Shown here: piece by piece, positions 54,881 through 64,000 of the stretch
Layout: every line of letters starts with the position of its first letter
Position numbering within the stretch: the stretch's first letter is position 1
NCBI GenBank assembly: GCA_014218235.1
Contig: CM024759.1
Location: 11,672,712 to 11,736,711 of the forward strand
Origin: Colocasia esculenta
Taxonomy: Eukaryota; Streptophyta; Magnoliopsida; Alismatales; Araceae
Reading direction: 5' to 3'
Length of the DNA stretch: 64,000 nucleotides
Notes under the pieces: generated by a model
Told to the model about the DNA's origin: nothing
The model's database searches: none
The model's input: the letters and a program-made list of their open reading frames with translations, nothing else
Made by a program: the position numbers and the translations under genes

Positions 54881-55451
54881 AGTTACTCTGTGTTAGTTTA
54901 GGATAGACATTGCATGCACCTTGGTGCACTAAGGCTCATGCATACACTACTCTTTCATGTAGATTAGGTGTCCTCCTTGGTAGTGGAGACCCTCTCACCC
55001 GCGAGCACTCATGGGCTGACCAAGGCCTGTTACCGAGGGCCTCCGTAAGTCCCCGTGGTCGTACGCACGTTGCGGTTGTCGGGCTAGCTGTACCCGTTGC
55101 ACCCTTAGTTTAGGACCGTCTTACACGTAAGTTGTGTGTCCCCTTAGTGTCACCGAAGTACTTGAGTTCATACCCTTTAGGGTCCCATTTGACCGAGTGT
55201 AATTTCATTAATCAATCCATTAAAGGTTAAGTGCGAACCCTAAAATGTTAACGCTAGTCATCTTAACTTGAGTGCTTATTTAGTGTACCCCTTCTTATCT
55301 TACAGTCCTTTCTTGTGTGTTAGAGTCTAGGGGTTATTTAGTAATTGTGTCGTCTCCCCTAATTGTTTAGGGGCTGTGTATGGGTCATTGTCTGGGTTTC
55401 TCGAGTCCATCCCCCCAAACTGTTGTATTATATCACAATCCCTTGTTCGGT

Positions 55452-57161
55452 ATGGACCACTTTCGTGTCCTTACTGGTGACTCTTTGCCCATTGCGCTTC
55501 TCAAGGACGTGGCCCAGCCTTCCGCGGCCACCCTCTCAGGGCATATCCAACCCCCCGCTGCTATTGACCGTCAATCCTGCTCCCCTTCTCCTTCTAGAGC
55601 AGATGACCCGCATGCTCAGTTCAGTCAACTTCTCCCACACTTGAGCCCGGACCAAGTTCGGGAATTTCTGGCCACTGCCAAAGGCAAGCGTCCCCTGTCT
55701 CCGCCCTCTCATAGTTTGGCCCAGCAGGCGGCCTCCTCTGCCCCTACTGCTTCTGCGCCACATATCCCTTATGTCGTGGCGGATCCAACTCCCCTTCGTT
55801 CGCGGGCTATTCACTCTTCTGAGCCCAGCTACCTTCCGGCACGGGAAGTTCGGCCCAAATCCCCTCCAGTCTCTTCATTCTATCAGGCCGAACATGCCTC
55901 TGTTCCCCGTGAGAGGTCCTACTCTTTGAAGCAATCCCACTCCCTCGTCTCGGCTCACCACGCCACGTCCCCCTCTGATTTCCTTGCGGAGTGGACATCT
56001 ATAAAGAGGGAACTTCATGACCTCTGGAGACAATTAGACCCACGAAAGGCCGCCAATATTCCCCTTCCTTCCTTTCAACACCTCTGGGTCCCACCCCAGT
56101 CGGAACTCCCTATCTACCGGCGATATTCTGGGGTAGGTGACCCCTATGTGCACTTGAAGGATTTTGTCTATGAATCAGCTCCGCATAAGTACGACCGCCA
56201 CCTTATGGCGTATTTGTTCCGAAAATCATTGGATGGATCGGCTCTCGAATGGTTTTACTCTCTACCCCCCAAGGAAGCCGAGAATTTCCAAATTGTCCAA
56301 GAGAGATTCCTACAGCAGTTTCAAGATCGGGTTAGACCCGAGTATTCTTTTGTTGATTTAGTGGCTGAAAAGATGAAGCCCGATGAGGAATTTGCGGTCT
56401 ATGCTGACAGGTGGCGTGCCCTAGCTGCAAAGGTCCGCTGCCCCATGCCTGAGAAGGAGAAGGTTAAGTTGATCATTGCTAATGTCACACCAACCTATCG
56501 AGCCATTTTAGCCATGAATGACATCACCTCCATGCAACAGCTGTACAGTCGAGCCCTCTTCATTCAGACCTAACTTAAGGACTCGCCCATCCACTCTATG
56601 TTTGAAAACCCGAAGTCCCGATATCCTAAGAAGCCACAAGGTCCTATCACCGAAGGGGTCCAAACCAATGAGCAAGTAGGTGCAGTCAACAATCCCCAGG
56701 GCCCGATAGGTAGGACACCTTTCAACCAACAACCTCAGCAGCCATGGAACAATAGACAACCACCTCCTTAAGCCCAGAACCCCCAACAAGACCAATGCCA
56801 ATATAATCAGGTCCCTCCACCTCAAAATGGCTATGCTCCTAGGAAGCCAAATGGACCCAAAAGAGCTCAATACCCTCCCCTTCCTGAGAGTCTGGCCGAC
56901 ATTTTCGCAGCCCTTATATCTCTTAATGCCCTTAGATTACCTCCCGAGAAGGCAAACTGGAACATGGCAGCGGATCAGACGAAGTATTGTGTGTACCATC
57001 ATCATCCGGGCCACAACGTGTCTGATTGCTTCCAATTCAGGGACATCATATATGACCTCCACGAGCAAAATCAATTTGATTGGGCTGAAATGAAGAGGCT
57101 AATCCAAACATTGAGGGACCAACAGGGGCAGAGGCAACAACAACAGCAGCAAAGGTGACAG
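55452..57161 (+). pseudogene. gag of the plus-strand Tat element
   Basis: The likely start is ATG 55452 (MDHFRVLTGDSLPIALLKD), although the frame is open from 55380. The gag domain reads YSGVGDPYVHLKDFVYESAP, SALEWFYSLPPKEAENF and FAVYADRWRALAAKVR. The zinc-like motif CVYHHHPGHNVSDC follows near 56992. The frame is interrupted by TAA at 56571, TAA near 56769 and a TGA at about 57157. Beyond that a Gln-rich tract has several CAG positions read as TAG. The protein would form the particle core. Confidence 0.82.
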
Positions 57162-58409
57162 CAGCAACAGTAGTTTTAGCAGCAACAACAGTAGTTCCAA
57201 CAACCATTCCAATAGCAGTACCAGCAACAATAGCAGCCACAACAACCAGCAAATGACCTTGGCATAATTCGTAATCCTATGCCGCAGCACCAGCCCGCTT
57301 CGAACCCCCAACCTGCTCCACCACCTCCTCCGTCCGTGTAAGTCAACCCCGTCATCCACCATCCACCACCAGTGGCTGTGTGGACCTACGATGATGAGCA
57401 TGAAGTAGGCCAGCTTCTAGCCATTTCCTACACCACACCTACCTCTACCACACCCACTATTGCCACTATCACTTCGCCAATCTACAGCGCCCCCATCATA
57501 CCACCCGTCACTCCATCACCCCTTAACATCCCCTTCTCCCCTACGCCAGCACCCATACTAGCCAACCCCTCCATCATCGACACCACTCCACCTCCACTCC
57601 ACCACAACCTCGCCCTACGGAGCGGGCGGATGTTCCACCAGATGTACCCCAACACATCTGTGTCAATGTCGGGCCAGCCGACTCAAAATCCCAACAACAA
57701 CAACCAGCAACAGCAGCAGCAAGATGTCAAGGAGATAGACCCGGTCCCGAGGACTCAGTATGATATTCTGAAGCACTTGGACCAAACACCAGCAAAGATA
57801 TCTATCCTCGAGTTGATCAAGAGGTCGCAGACCCACCAAGACGCCTTAAGAGCTTTTCTACAGAGGTTTATGGTGAATGAAGATATGAACCCCGACAATC
57901 TACCTTCGGTCCTATCCATTGTTAACAAAAGACCGACAATAACCTTCACGGATGATGAGCTAGCTCCCCCAGAAGCTAGGAGGATGCCTTTTTGTGTGAC
58001 TCTGACAATAAATAAGGTGGTTGTAAATGCCGCCTTGGTTGATACAGGAGCGTCTATAAATGTGTGCCCTCTAAGCACTCTGCGGTCTTGCAATATTTAT
58101 GAGCGCCGCTTGCAGCTGACTCCCACTACTATAGTGGCTTATGATAATTCCCGGCGAGCCTGCCATGGCGTTGTTTCCTTACAAGCGGAATTAGGCCCGC
58201 TCGTGATGACTGTCAATTTCTATGTCCTTGACATTGACCCAACTTTCAAAGCCATTCTAGGTCACCCTTGGATCGAGGCATTAGGGGTAGTCCCCTCCAC
58301 AGCACACCACCGCTTGAAATTTCCTTTCCAAGGATGCATAGTCAAGGTGAAGAGTGCGGCAACTACTCATACTATGGAGGCTATTGAGAAAATCATGCCG
58401 GCGGTCTGA
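57162..58409 (+). pseudogene. Gln-rich linker and aspartic protease of the plus-strand Tat element
   Basis: The same frame as gag continues through the Gln-rich tract (TAG at several former CAG positions, TAA near 57340). From 57372 it is open to 58409. The retropepsin site reads AALVDTGASINVCPLSTL near 58030, and ILGHPWIEALGVVPSTAHHR near 58255 is the second conserved block. The protease would process the polyprotein. This domain looks intact, but it cannot be translated from gag without passing the stops. Confidence 0.82.
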
Positions 58410-59040
58410 CCGTCTAATAAGCCCATCATTTTGGTACTTGATGTGAATTATCTATGGGCTTAGACCTTCTCCTCCGGCCACCAAACTGTGTCTTCATCAT
58501 TGGCTGCTATCAGGAAGGGCATACTGTTAGACACCAAGGGCTGAAACATTATATTGAAAATTGGCTACCAGCCAGGAAAGGGTCTTGGCGCCCATCTCTA
58601 GGGGAGAGCGCAGGTCATCGCTAGCTTAAAGCAAATCACAAGGTGTGGCCTATGATACAAGGAAGAACTCAAGCCATGGACATCCATTTCATCTATTTCA
58701 AAGTCAGAGCAAGAGCCCTCACCTAGACGTTATATGATCACTTTGTCAGAGGACCCATACAGCCAGGATACAACACCATTCTGACTGAAGGATATCAAGT
58801 TCTGGAGGCCCAGCAGCCTGGCAAGAAGAAGAAGACCGAAGAGGCAGAGGCAGAAGAGTCAGACTTAGAAGACCTAATATCAGCACTCAGTCTTTTGTTC
58901 CGGGATGGTGATCTCACACAGCCCCCGGTAGTGGCAGAATCAGTAAGATCAGCATCGGCAACCACCTCCAAGCGACAGTTGCTTGGGCACGGTGAAGATT
59001 TTGAAGCATTGAATTCAATCAACCTGGTAGACGAGTTCTA
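58410..59040 (+). pseudogene. G-patch-containing linker downstream of the protease
   Basis: In the protease frame, after stops, IGYQPGKGLGAHL at 58559-58597 is followed by a TAG and then GRAQVIASLKQ. Glycine spacing and length fit a G-patch, a short RNA-binding or helicase-activating module that is known after the protease in some retroelements. Near 58700 the frame shifts, and it continues as ILTEGYQVLEAQQPGKKKK and an acidic Ser-rich tail ending EALNSINLVDEF with a TAG at about 59039. Confidence 0.6.
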
Positions 59041-59924
59041 GCCAGGGCATCCCTGGCCCCCTAATTATTCTGTGTTTTTTATTTTTGTTTCTAAGTTTTC
59101 TTTCATCCCTCCTTCTCCGCCCATTGTTCTTCAATTCTCCCCTAACGCTCTTGAAGCATTAGCCACTTCCTCGCCCCATTTCACTCTTTCTTTTAATGGC
59201 ACGGTCTTTTCCTTCTCCCGATGCCTGCCGATGTAGGCTAGTTTGTTTTCTTCCTTAGTTTAGTATGTTGTGTCTAATTAAAAAAAAAACCTTCTACTCA
59301 TCCTCATTCTCCCTGACAATCGGACGGCGATCTCTGTCTTTCCTTCCCTTTCTTCGGACGGTGATCCCCGTCTTTCCTTTACCCTTCGTCAGACGGTGAT
59401 CCCCGTCCTTCCCCCTCCAAGCAGCAATCCCCGCTTCCATTTCCGTTGCAATCCCCGCTTTTGATGGCGATCCCCGTCACTCCCCGATTTCAAGCTCTCA
59501 AACGGCGATCCCCGTCACCCGCACACTCCTCCCTCTGACGGCGATCTCTGTCACCCCCCTGCTTTCTTTCTCGGTGGCGATCCCCGCCTTTCTCTCCTTC
59601 TTGCTCGAGCGGTGTTCCCCGCTCATTGACCAACATGGTCGCTTTGAACGATCTGGGTGAGGGGACTTTTGTTCCCCTGTGCCCCAACTCTGCTGTAGGC
59701 ACCTTGAGTTCAGGTGGCCTGCCTCTGCCTCTAGACCCATCGGAGGCTCCCTGTGGCTGTGCCGCACCCCTTCCTTTCCATTCCAATAAACCTATGGACA
59801 CTTCTCCAGAGTCCTCTATAAATATCAAGCCTAGTTTAAGTTCAAGGGTAGAATCTAGCAAGTCCCGTCCCCGTCTAGGAAGAGTAAGGTTAGTGGCATA
59901 CCTCGTAGATACTTAGTAGATCTG
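59041..59924. other. Spacer between protease and RT with ggcgatccccgtc repeats
   Basis: No supported coding frame until about 59625. From 59318 to 59620 the phrase (c/t)gg(c/t)gatccccgtc recurs about nine times at irregular spacings of 25-50. The spacer sits where Ogre-type elements have an intron between protease and pol. I could not define splice sites. Confidence 0.55.
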
Positions 59925-60821
59925 GTGCAAAGGTGTGGCGCTCTTTTAGCTGTCGAGGAGTTCATCCAGGAAGTAGTCATTCTAAACATAGAAGCTCAGC
60001 ACGAAGAGGAAGGGCTAGACGATGGATTTGGTGTGTATGAAATATTAGCTGAGGAGGACCCAGTGAATGAAGAAGACGGTGAGATAGAGGACACTACCGA
60101 GATGTATGCTAGTGGAATGAGGAGATTCGATGAACCTACATCGGCAGTGGAAAAACCCACCAAAGAGGTAAACATTGGGGCAGAAGAAGAACTCATGCTT
60201 TTGACCATAGCTTCCAATCTCCCTCCTGAGGAAGAAGACGCACTTATAGAGATGCTAAGGGAGTACAAAGATTCTTTTGCCTGGTCGTACGATGACATGC
60301 CCGACATTGACCCCGAGTTAGTGGAACATAGGTTGATTTTAAAGCCAGGGGCAATAGCCATTAAACAAAAATTGAGACATTTCCACCCCCACATTGCTTT
60401 GAAGATGAAAGAGGATATCGATAAACTACACAAGGCTAAGTTCATCCGTGTAGTCCTCTATCCTTTATGGGTGGCTAACATAGTCCCGGTGAAGAAAAAG
60501 GACGGAAGAGTTTGAATTTGTATCGACTTACGGGACTTGAATAGGGCATGTCCAAAAGACGATTTCCCGTTACCTTATTTGGATGTTCTAATTGATAACA
60601 CCACTAGGTTTGAGACCCTGTCATTCATGGATGGTTACTCAGGATATAACCAAATCTGTCTAGCCCTGGAGGACCAAGAGAAAACATCCTTCACCACACC
60701 CTGAGGAACTTATTGCTACGTGGTCATGCCGTTCGGATTAAAGAATACCGACGCCACTTATCAAAGGGCAATGTTAGCAATCTTCCACGATATGATTCAT
60801 ATTGATGTTGAGGTTTACATG
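59925..60821 (+). pseudogene. RT N-terminal half of the plus-strand Tat element
   Basis: After the acidic leader (FAWSYDDMPDIDPELVEHRL), RT blocks follow: WVANIVPVKKKDGRV, then a TGA at 60513-60515 where Arg is conserved. Next come ICIDLRDLNRACPKDDFPLP and FMDGYSGYNQICLALEDQEK, then another TGA near 60702 where Arg is expected, and VMPFGLKNTDATYQRAM. At 60822 one extra G splits the catalytic Tyr-Met-Asp-Asp codons, moving the second half to another frame. Confidence 0.88.
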
Positions 60822-62517
60822 GGATGATATTGTGGTGAAGTCTCGGACTCGAAGTGAACACTTCTCCGTGCTTGCCAAAGTGTTTCGACGCGCACTAGAA
60901 TATCAATTGAAGATGAATCCGAAGAAGTGTGTATTTGGGGTTTCCTCAGGCAAGCTGTTAGGGTTTATAGTTAGCAAGCGGGGGATTCAAATAGACCCAA
61001 ACAAGGCCAAGGCAATAAATGAGATGCCTCCTCCTAAGAACATATCTGAGCTTCGAGGACTGATTGGTCGGCTACAGTTCATAAGGAGATTTATATCTCA
61101 GCATTCTCAAAGATGTCGCCCTTTCTATGAACTGTTAAAAGGAGGAGCTAAGTTCGAATGGAATGGTAAGTGCCAAGAAGCCTTTGATGAGCTCAAGAGT
61201 TATCTCATGAATCCGCCCGTGCTGCAGGCGCTTGTCCCAAGAAAACCTCTTATCCTATATTTGTCAACTATTGAGGACTCCCTAGGAGTTGTCCTTGCAC
61301 AACATGATGATTCAGGCAAAGAAATGGCAGTCTATTACCTATCTAGGCTCTTCAATCCCTCCGAGTTCAAGCTCACCACAATGGAGAAAACATCTGCAGC
61401 ACTAGTGTGGGTAGTGCAGAAATTGAAGCACTACTTCCTAGCCCATCAGGTGAGCTTGATTTCTAGAATGGATCCTATTAGGTATCTTCTGGAGAAGCCA
61501 GTCCTCGCTGACAGGTTGGCGCGTTGGCAGAGCTTCTTATCTCAATTCGATATCACCTTTGTAGTCCAAAAGGCTATAAAAGGGTATGTCATTGCTGAGC
61601 ACCTTACTCACCTTCCTCTTCCCCATAGTGACACGGTTCAGGAAGAATTCCCTGATGAAAACCTGCCACTTATTTCTCGCGATCCCTTCTGGTCACTCCA
61701 TTTCGATGGAGCTCTCAACTCTAAGGGACGGGGCATAGGTGTTGTCTTGCTCACCCCAGAAGGGATCACCATTCCACTGGCTTATCAACTGCAATTCCCT
61801 GCCACCAACAACATCTCCGAATATGAGGCTCTCCTAGCCGATTTAAAGCATGTCTATCTCTTAAGCGCGCGTCATCTTAAGATCATAGGAGACTCTCAGC
61901 TCGTCCTTCGGCAGGTCCTTTCTACTTACCGTACTCGTGACCCTAAACTCAAGCCTTATCAAGATCTGGTCACGCTCCTAGCCAATCAATTTCGCAAGCT
62001 TATTTACATTCACACTCCTCACTCTCAGAACATCTTAGCCGATGCCCTGGCATCTCTGGCCTCATCTCTCTCCTTCCCTCTCAGCCACAGCGCTAAGACT
62101 ATCATTGTCCAGAGGTTAGAAGCACCCTCAATTCAGAATCCTTGGTTTGATAACCTCAGGAGTTCTTTAGTCATGAAGGCAGAGAGTAGAGAAGCGAAGG
62201 AGGTGAGGCTTATGGAACTAGGAGAAATGATAGAAGAAGAAAGGCCATGGTACCATGAGATCGAGCAATATTGCAAAGACGGTACCTTCTCAGAGGAAGC
62301 TAAAGCTGAAGATAGGAGAGCCATCCGTAGAGCGGCACTAAGATACACCATTGTTGGAGAAGTGATGTATAGACGCACTCTAAACGGGATGCTCCTCAGG
62401 TTCTTGAAAAACGAAGAAGTGTGGAAGGTAGTAGAAGGAGCCCACTCCAGTGAGTGTGGAGGGCATGTGAATAGCCAAATGCTAGCTAAGAAAATCCTTA
62501 GGAAGGGCTATTACTAG
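60822..62517 (+). pseudogene. RT C-terminus, RNase H, archaeal-type RNase H and integrase zinc domain
   Basis: It starts with the DD of the RT site (DDIVVKSRTR). The RT thumb (MNPKKCVFGVSSGKLLGFIV), RNase H (LGVVLAQHDDSGKEMAVYYL) and the second RNase H (FWSLHFDGAL, NNISEYEALLADL, GDSQLVLRQV, ILADALASLAS) follow. It ends with the first half of the integrase zinc finger (HSSECGGHVN) and a TAG at 62515-62517, where Trp is expected. The frame is open for 565 codons, the longest intact stretch in this element. Confidence 0.9.
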
Positions 62518-63503
62518 CCAACCCTAGAAGAAGATTGTGCCATCTACGTCCATAGGTGTTTTAAGTGCCAGCTCCATGTCGATAAAATCCATGCTCCATC
62601 CTCCTCCTTACACCCACTATCCTCCCCTTGGCCATTTTCCATGTGGGCCTTTGATATCATTAGACCTCTTGGTGATTCTAATGCTCAAATCAAACAGAAA
62701 TCATTCATGTTCACTGCTACTGAGTACTTCACCAAGTGGGCCGAAGCGGAAGCATTTGCAGAAATTAAAGGTTCAACCGTGTGCCAGTTCATCATGAAGA
62801 ACATCATCTCGCGGTTTGGAGTGCCAAGCGGCATCGTCACCGACAACGGACCCCAGTTCATATCTCAAGAGCTTCAGGACCTATGTAAGAAATTCACTCT
62901 CTGCATCATTCGTCTCCTTACTATCTATTGGGCAACAGTCAGGCCGAAGCCACAAACAAAACACCCTTGAAAATTTTAAAGAAAACTTGTGAGTCTTATA
63001 AATTTGTTGAATGGCCTGAGAAATTGATTGAGGCTCTATGGGCCTACCGTACCTCCGTCCGCACGCCCACAGGGCAAACTCCCTTTTCACTTACTTACGG
63101 GATGGAGGCGGTATGTCCACATGAGATCCTCATTCCTTTGGTAAGGGTACAGCTGGACAAAGAACTTAACCTTGATGAACGTTGAGAGGCGTTGCTTACA
63201 TAGCTGGAACTCCTAGACGAGCGACGTCTGGCCGCGGCCGATCATGTGCTTTCATATCAAAATAGACTCTCAAGATCTTATCAAAAGAAAGTGATTGAAT
63301 GCAAATTCCAAGAAGGAGACGTGGTTTTGAAGCGAATTTTCATAAAACCTGGAGGTCCTAGGTCGAAATTACAAGCAAACTGGGAAGGGCCACACGTCAT
63401 CAAGGATGTGTACCCTAGGAATGCGTATAGGCTAGTAAATGTCGAGGGGGAGGAGCTCTCTCACCCGTGGAATGAGTTGTACCTTAAAATATTTTGCCCT
63501 TAA
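62518..63503 (+). pseudogene. Integrase of the plus-strand Tat element
   Basis: The frame continues after the TAG with the two zinc Cys (VHRCFKCQ), the core D in WAFDIIRPLG and D in GIVTDNGPQF. Near 62910-62935 it shifts. The third acidic residue (GNSQAEATNK) is then in the frame of 62928, followed by LIEALWAYRTSVRTPTGQTP and the C-terminal domain (EGDVVLKRIF, SKLQANWEGPHVIKDVYPRN). It ends at TAA 63501-63503. Stops near 63182 and 63199 also interrupt it. Confidence 0.88.
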
Positions 63504-64000
63504 TAAAAGATTTTCGATAGCGACACTACTTTGCAAAAGAACACTAGCAGTTGTGAGTCTCACATCCATTTCATTGCTGTCAAATAACCCTTGGGTTCAG
63601 TCACACACACAACACGGCAACCCATAGTCAATTCCCCTTAGACAAGTGTGTTCCTACTTAGCCCTGGTGTAGGGGAGCAAATGTTTATTCTCTTCTAGCT
63701 CGGACAAGGTCTAGGGGCAAAGGGATGCTGACTTGTAGACGAGGGTACGAAGTTTCAAAGAGAGATGGTCAGTCTGAAAGAAAGAAGAAATCTCAAAAGA
63801 ACAACAAATGAGTGAAAGAAATATGAGAATAGGGGCATGGCAAAGAGTGACAATACAGTTCCCCGGGGGACGCCCTTGAGCCCGGTCGTACGCATGCCCC
63901 AAATAAAAGCAATGACCACAAAGTCTCAAGACAACAGACGAAATCCATGTGAGATACACCCTCGTGAGTCAAACAAGCCAGTGTCCCAAGCATCAACGCC
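63504..64000 (+). other. 3' UTR of the plus-strand Tat element
   Basis: taataaaag directly after the pol stop resembles a polyadenylation hexamer, though in LTR elements the real signal lies in the LTR. No gene, PPT or LTR start is seen before the window ends. Confidence 0.55.

Larger units (their letters stand above)
50233..55451 (+). repeat. 5' LTR (and leader) of the plus-strand Tat element, interrupted
   Basis: The left border TGTAGACACCC is clear. The right border and PBS were not found and must lie before the gag ATG at 55452. The LTR contains several CGCGAC-rich GC blocks. It is split by the Helitron-like insertion with a 266-bp duplication (50516-50781 and 53064-53329). Without these it is about 2.6 kb. 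Confidence 0.7.
50233..64000 (+). mobile_element. Plus-strand Tat-lineage Ty3/gypsy element, 3' end outside window
   Basis: The 5' LTR starts TGTAGACACCCAATTCTGG at 50233, preceded by ccact, which would be the duplication to look for past the window. Downstream come gag (55452), protease, a G-patch, RT, RNase H, archaeal-type RNase H and integrase (to 63503). aRNH and the gag motif C-x2-H-x4-H-x4-C place it in the Tat lineage. It is a different family from the outer element at 1-28016. All genes contain stops or shifts. Confidence 0.85.

Noticed and set aside
55480..55495. tggtgactc as the PBS of the plus-strand Tat element
   Set aside because: It lies inside the gag coding start and is not preceded by an LTR end in CA.

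Overview
The window looks like intergenic heterochromatin from a seed plant, probably a flowering plant with a repeat-rich nuclear genome. It is dominated by plant-type LTR retrotransposons (Ty3/gypsy Tat and Tekay/Del lineages), with a CACTA element, L1-type LINEs, hAT-like MITEs and a possible Helitron. The only host-gene traces are 3'-exon fragments of a cytosolic tryptophanyl-tRNA synthetase and of a peroxisomal acyl-CoA oxidase. I see no intact gene, rRNA, tRNA gene or CRISPR array. The species cannot be named from the sequence.

Layout. (1) 1-28016: a very large minus-strand Tat-lineage (Ogre-like) element. It has a partial 3' LTR at 1-264, 3' UTR tandem arrays, degenerate pol, protease and gag, and a 5' LTR at about 24226-28016. 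(2) Inside its gag, at 11544-21611 with TSD taacc, sits a minus-strand Tekay/Del-type chromovirus whose 3' LTR and 3' pol end are mostly deleted. (3) Inside the gag of that chromovirus, at 15785-18934 with TSD cggct, sits a 3.15 kb solo LTR. This is a three-level nest in which both inner target-site duplications are still perfect. (4) 28017-50227: older, fragmented sequence. It holds tryptophanyl-tRNA synthetase exons, a CACTA element with TNP2, Ulp1 and Ptta/En-Spm genes, an unassigned segment with a chain of hairpins, a 1.14 kb non-LTR retroelement with a 17-bp TSD, acyl-CoA oxidase exons, MITEs, LTR and minisatellite debris, and two LINE fragments. (5) 50233-64000: a plus-strand Tat element. 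Its 5' LTR carries a 2.28 kb Helitron-like insertion flanked by 266-bp direct repeats. Its gag, protease, G-patch, RT, RNase H, archaeal-type RNase H and integrase are all broken. The 3' end lies outside the window.

None of the elements appears able to move by itself. All three LTR-element pol genes carry a one-base frameshift in or just before the RT catalytic Asp-Asp motif. Many in-frame stops have the Gln, Arg or Trp to stop pattern expected from deamination of methylated cytosines. The items most worth a second look are the hairpin chain at 36040-36408, the 266-bp duplication around the Helitron-like insert, and the 123-bp higher-order tandem array at 2230-3950, which stays open on both strands.
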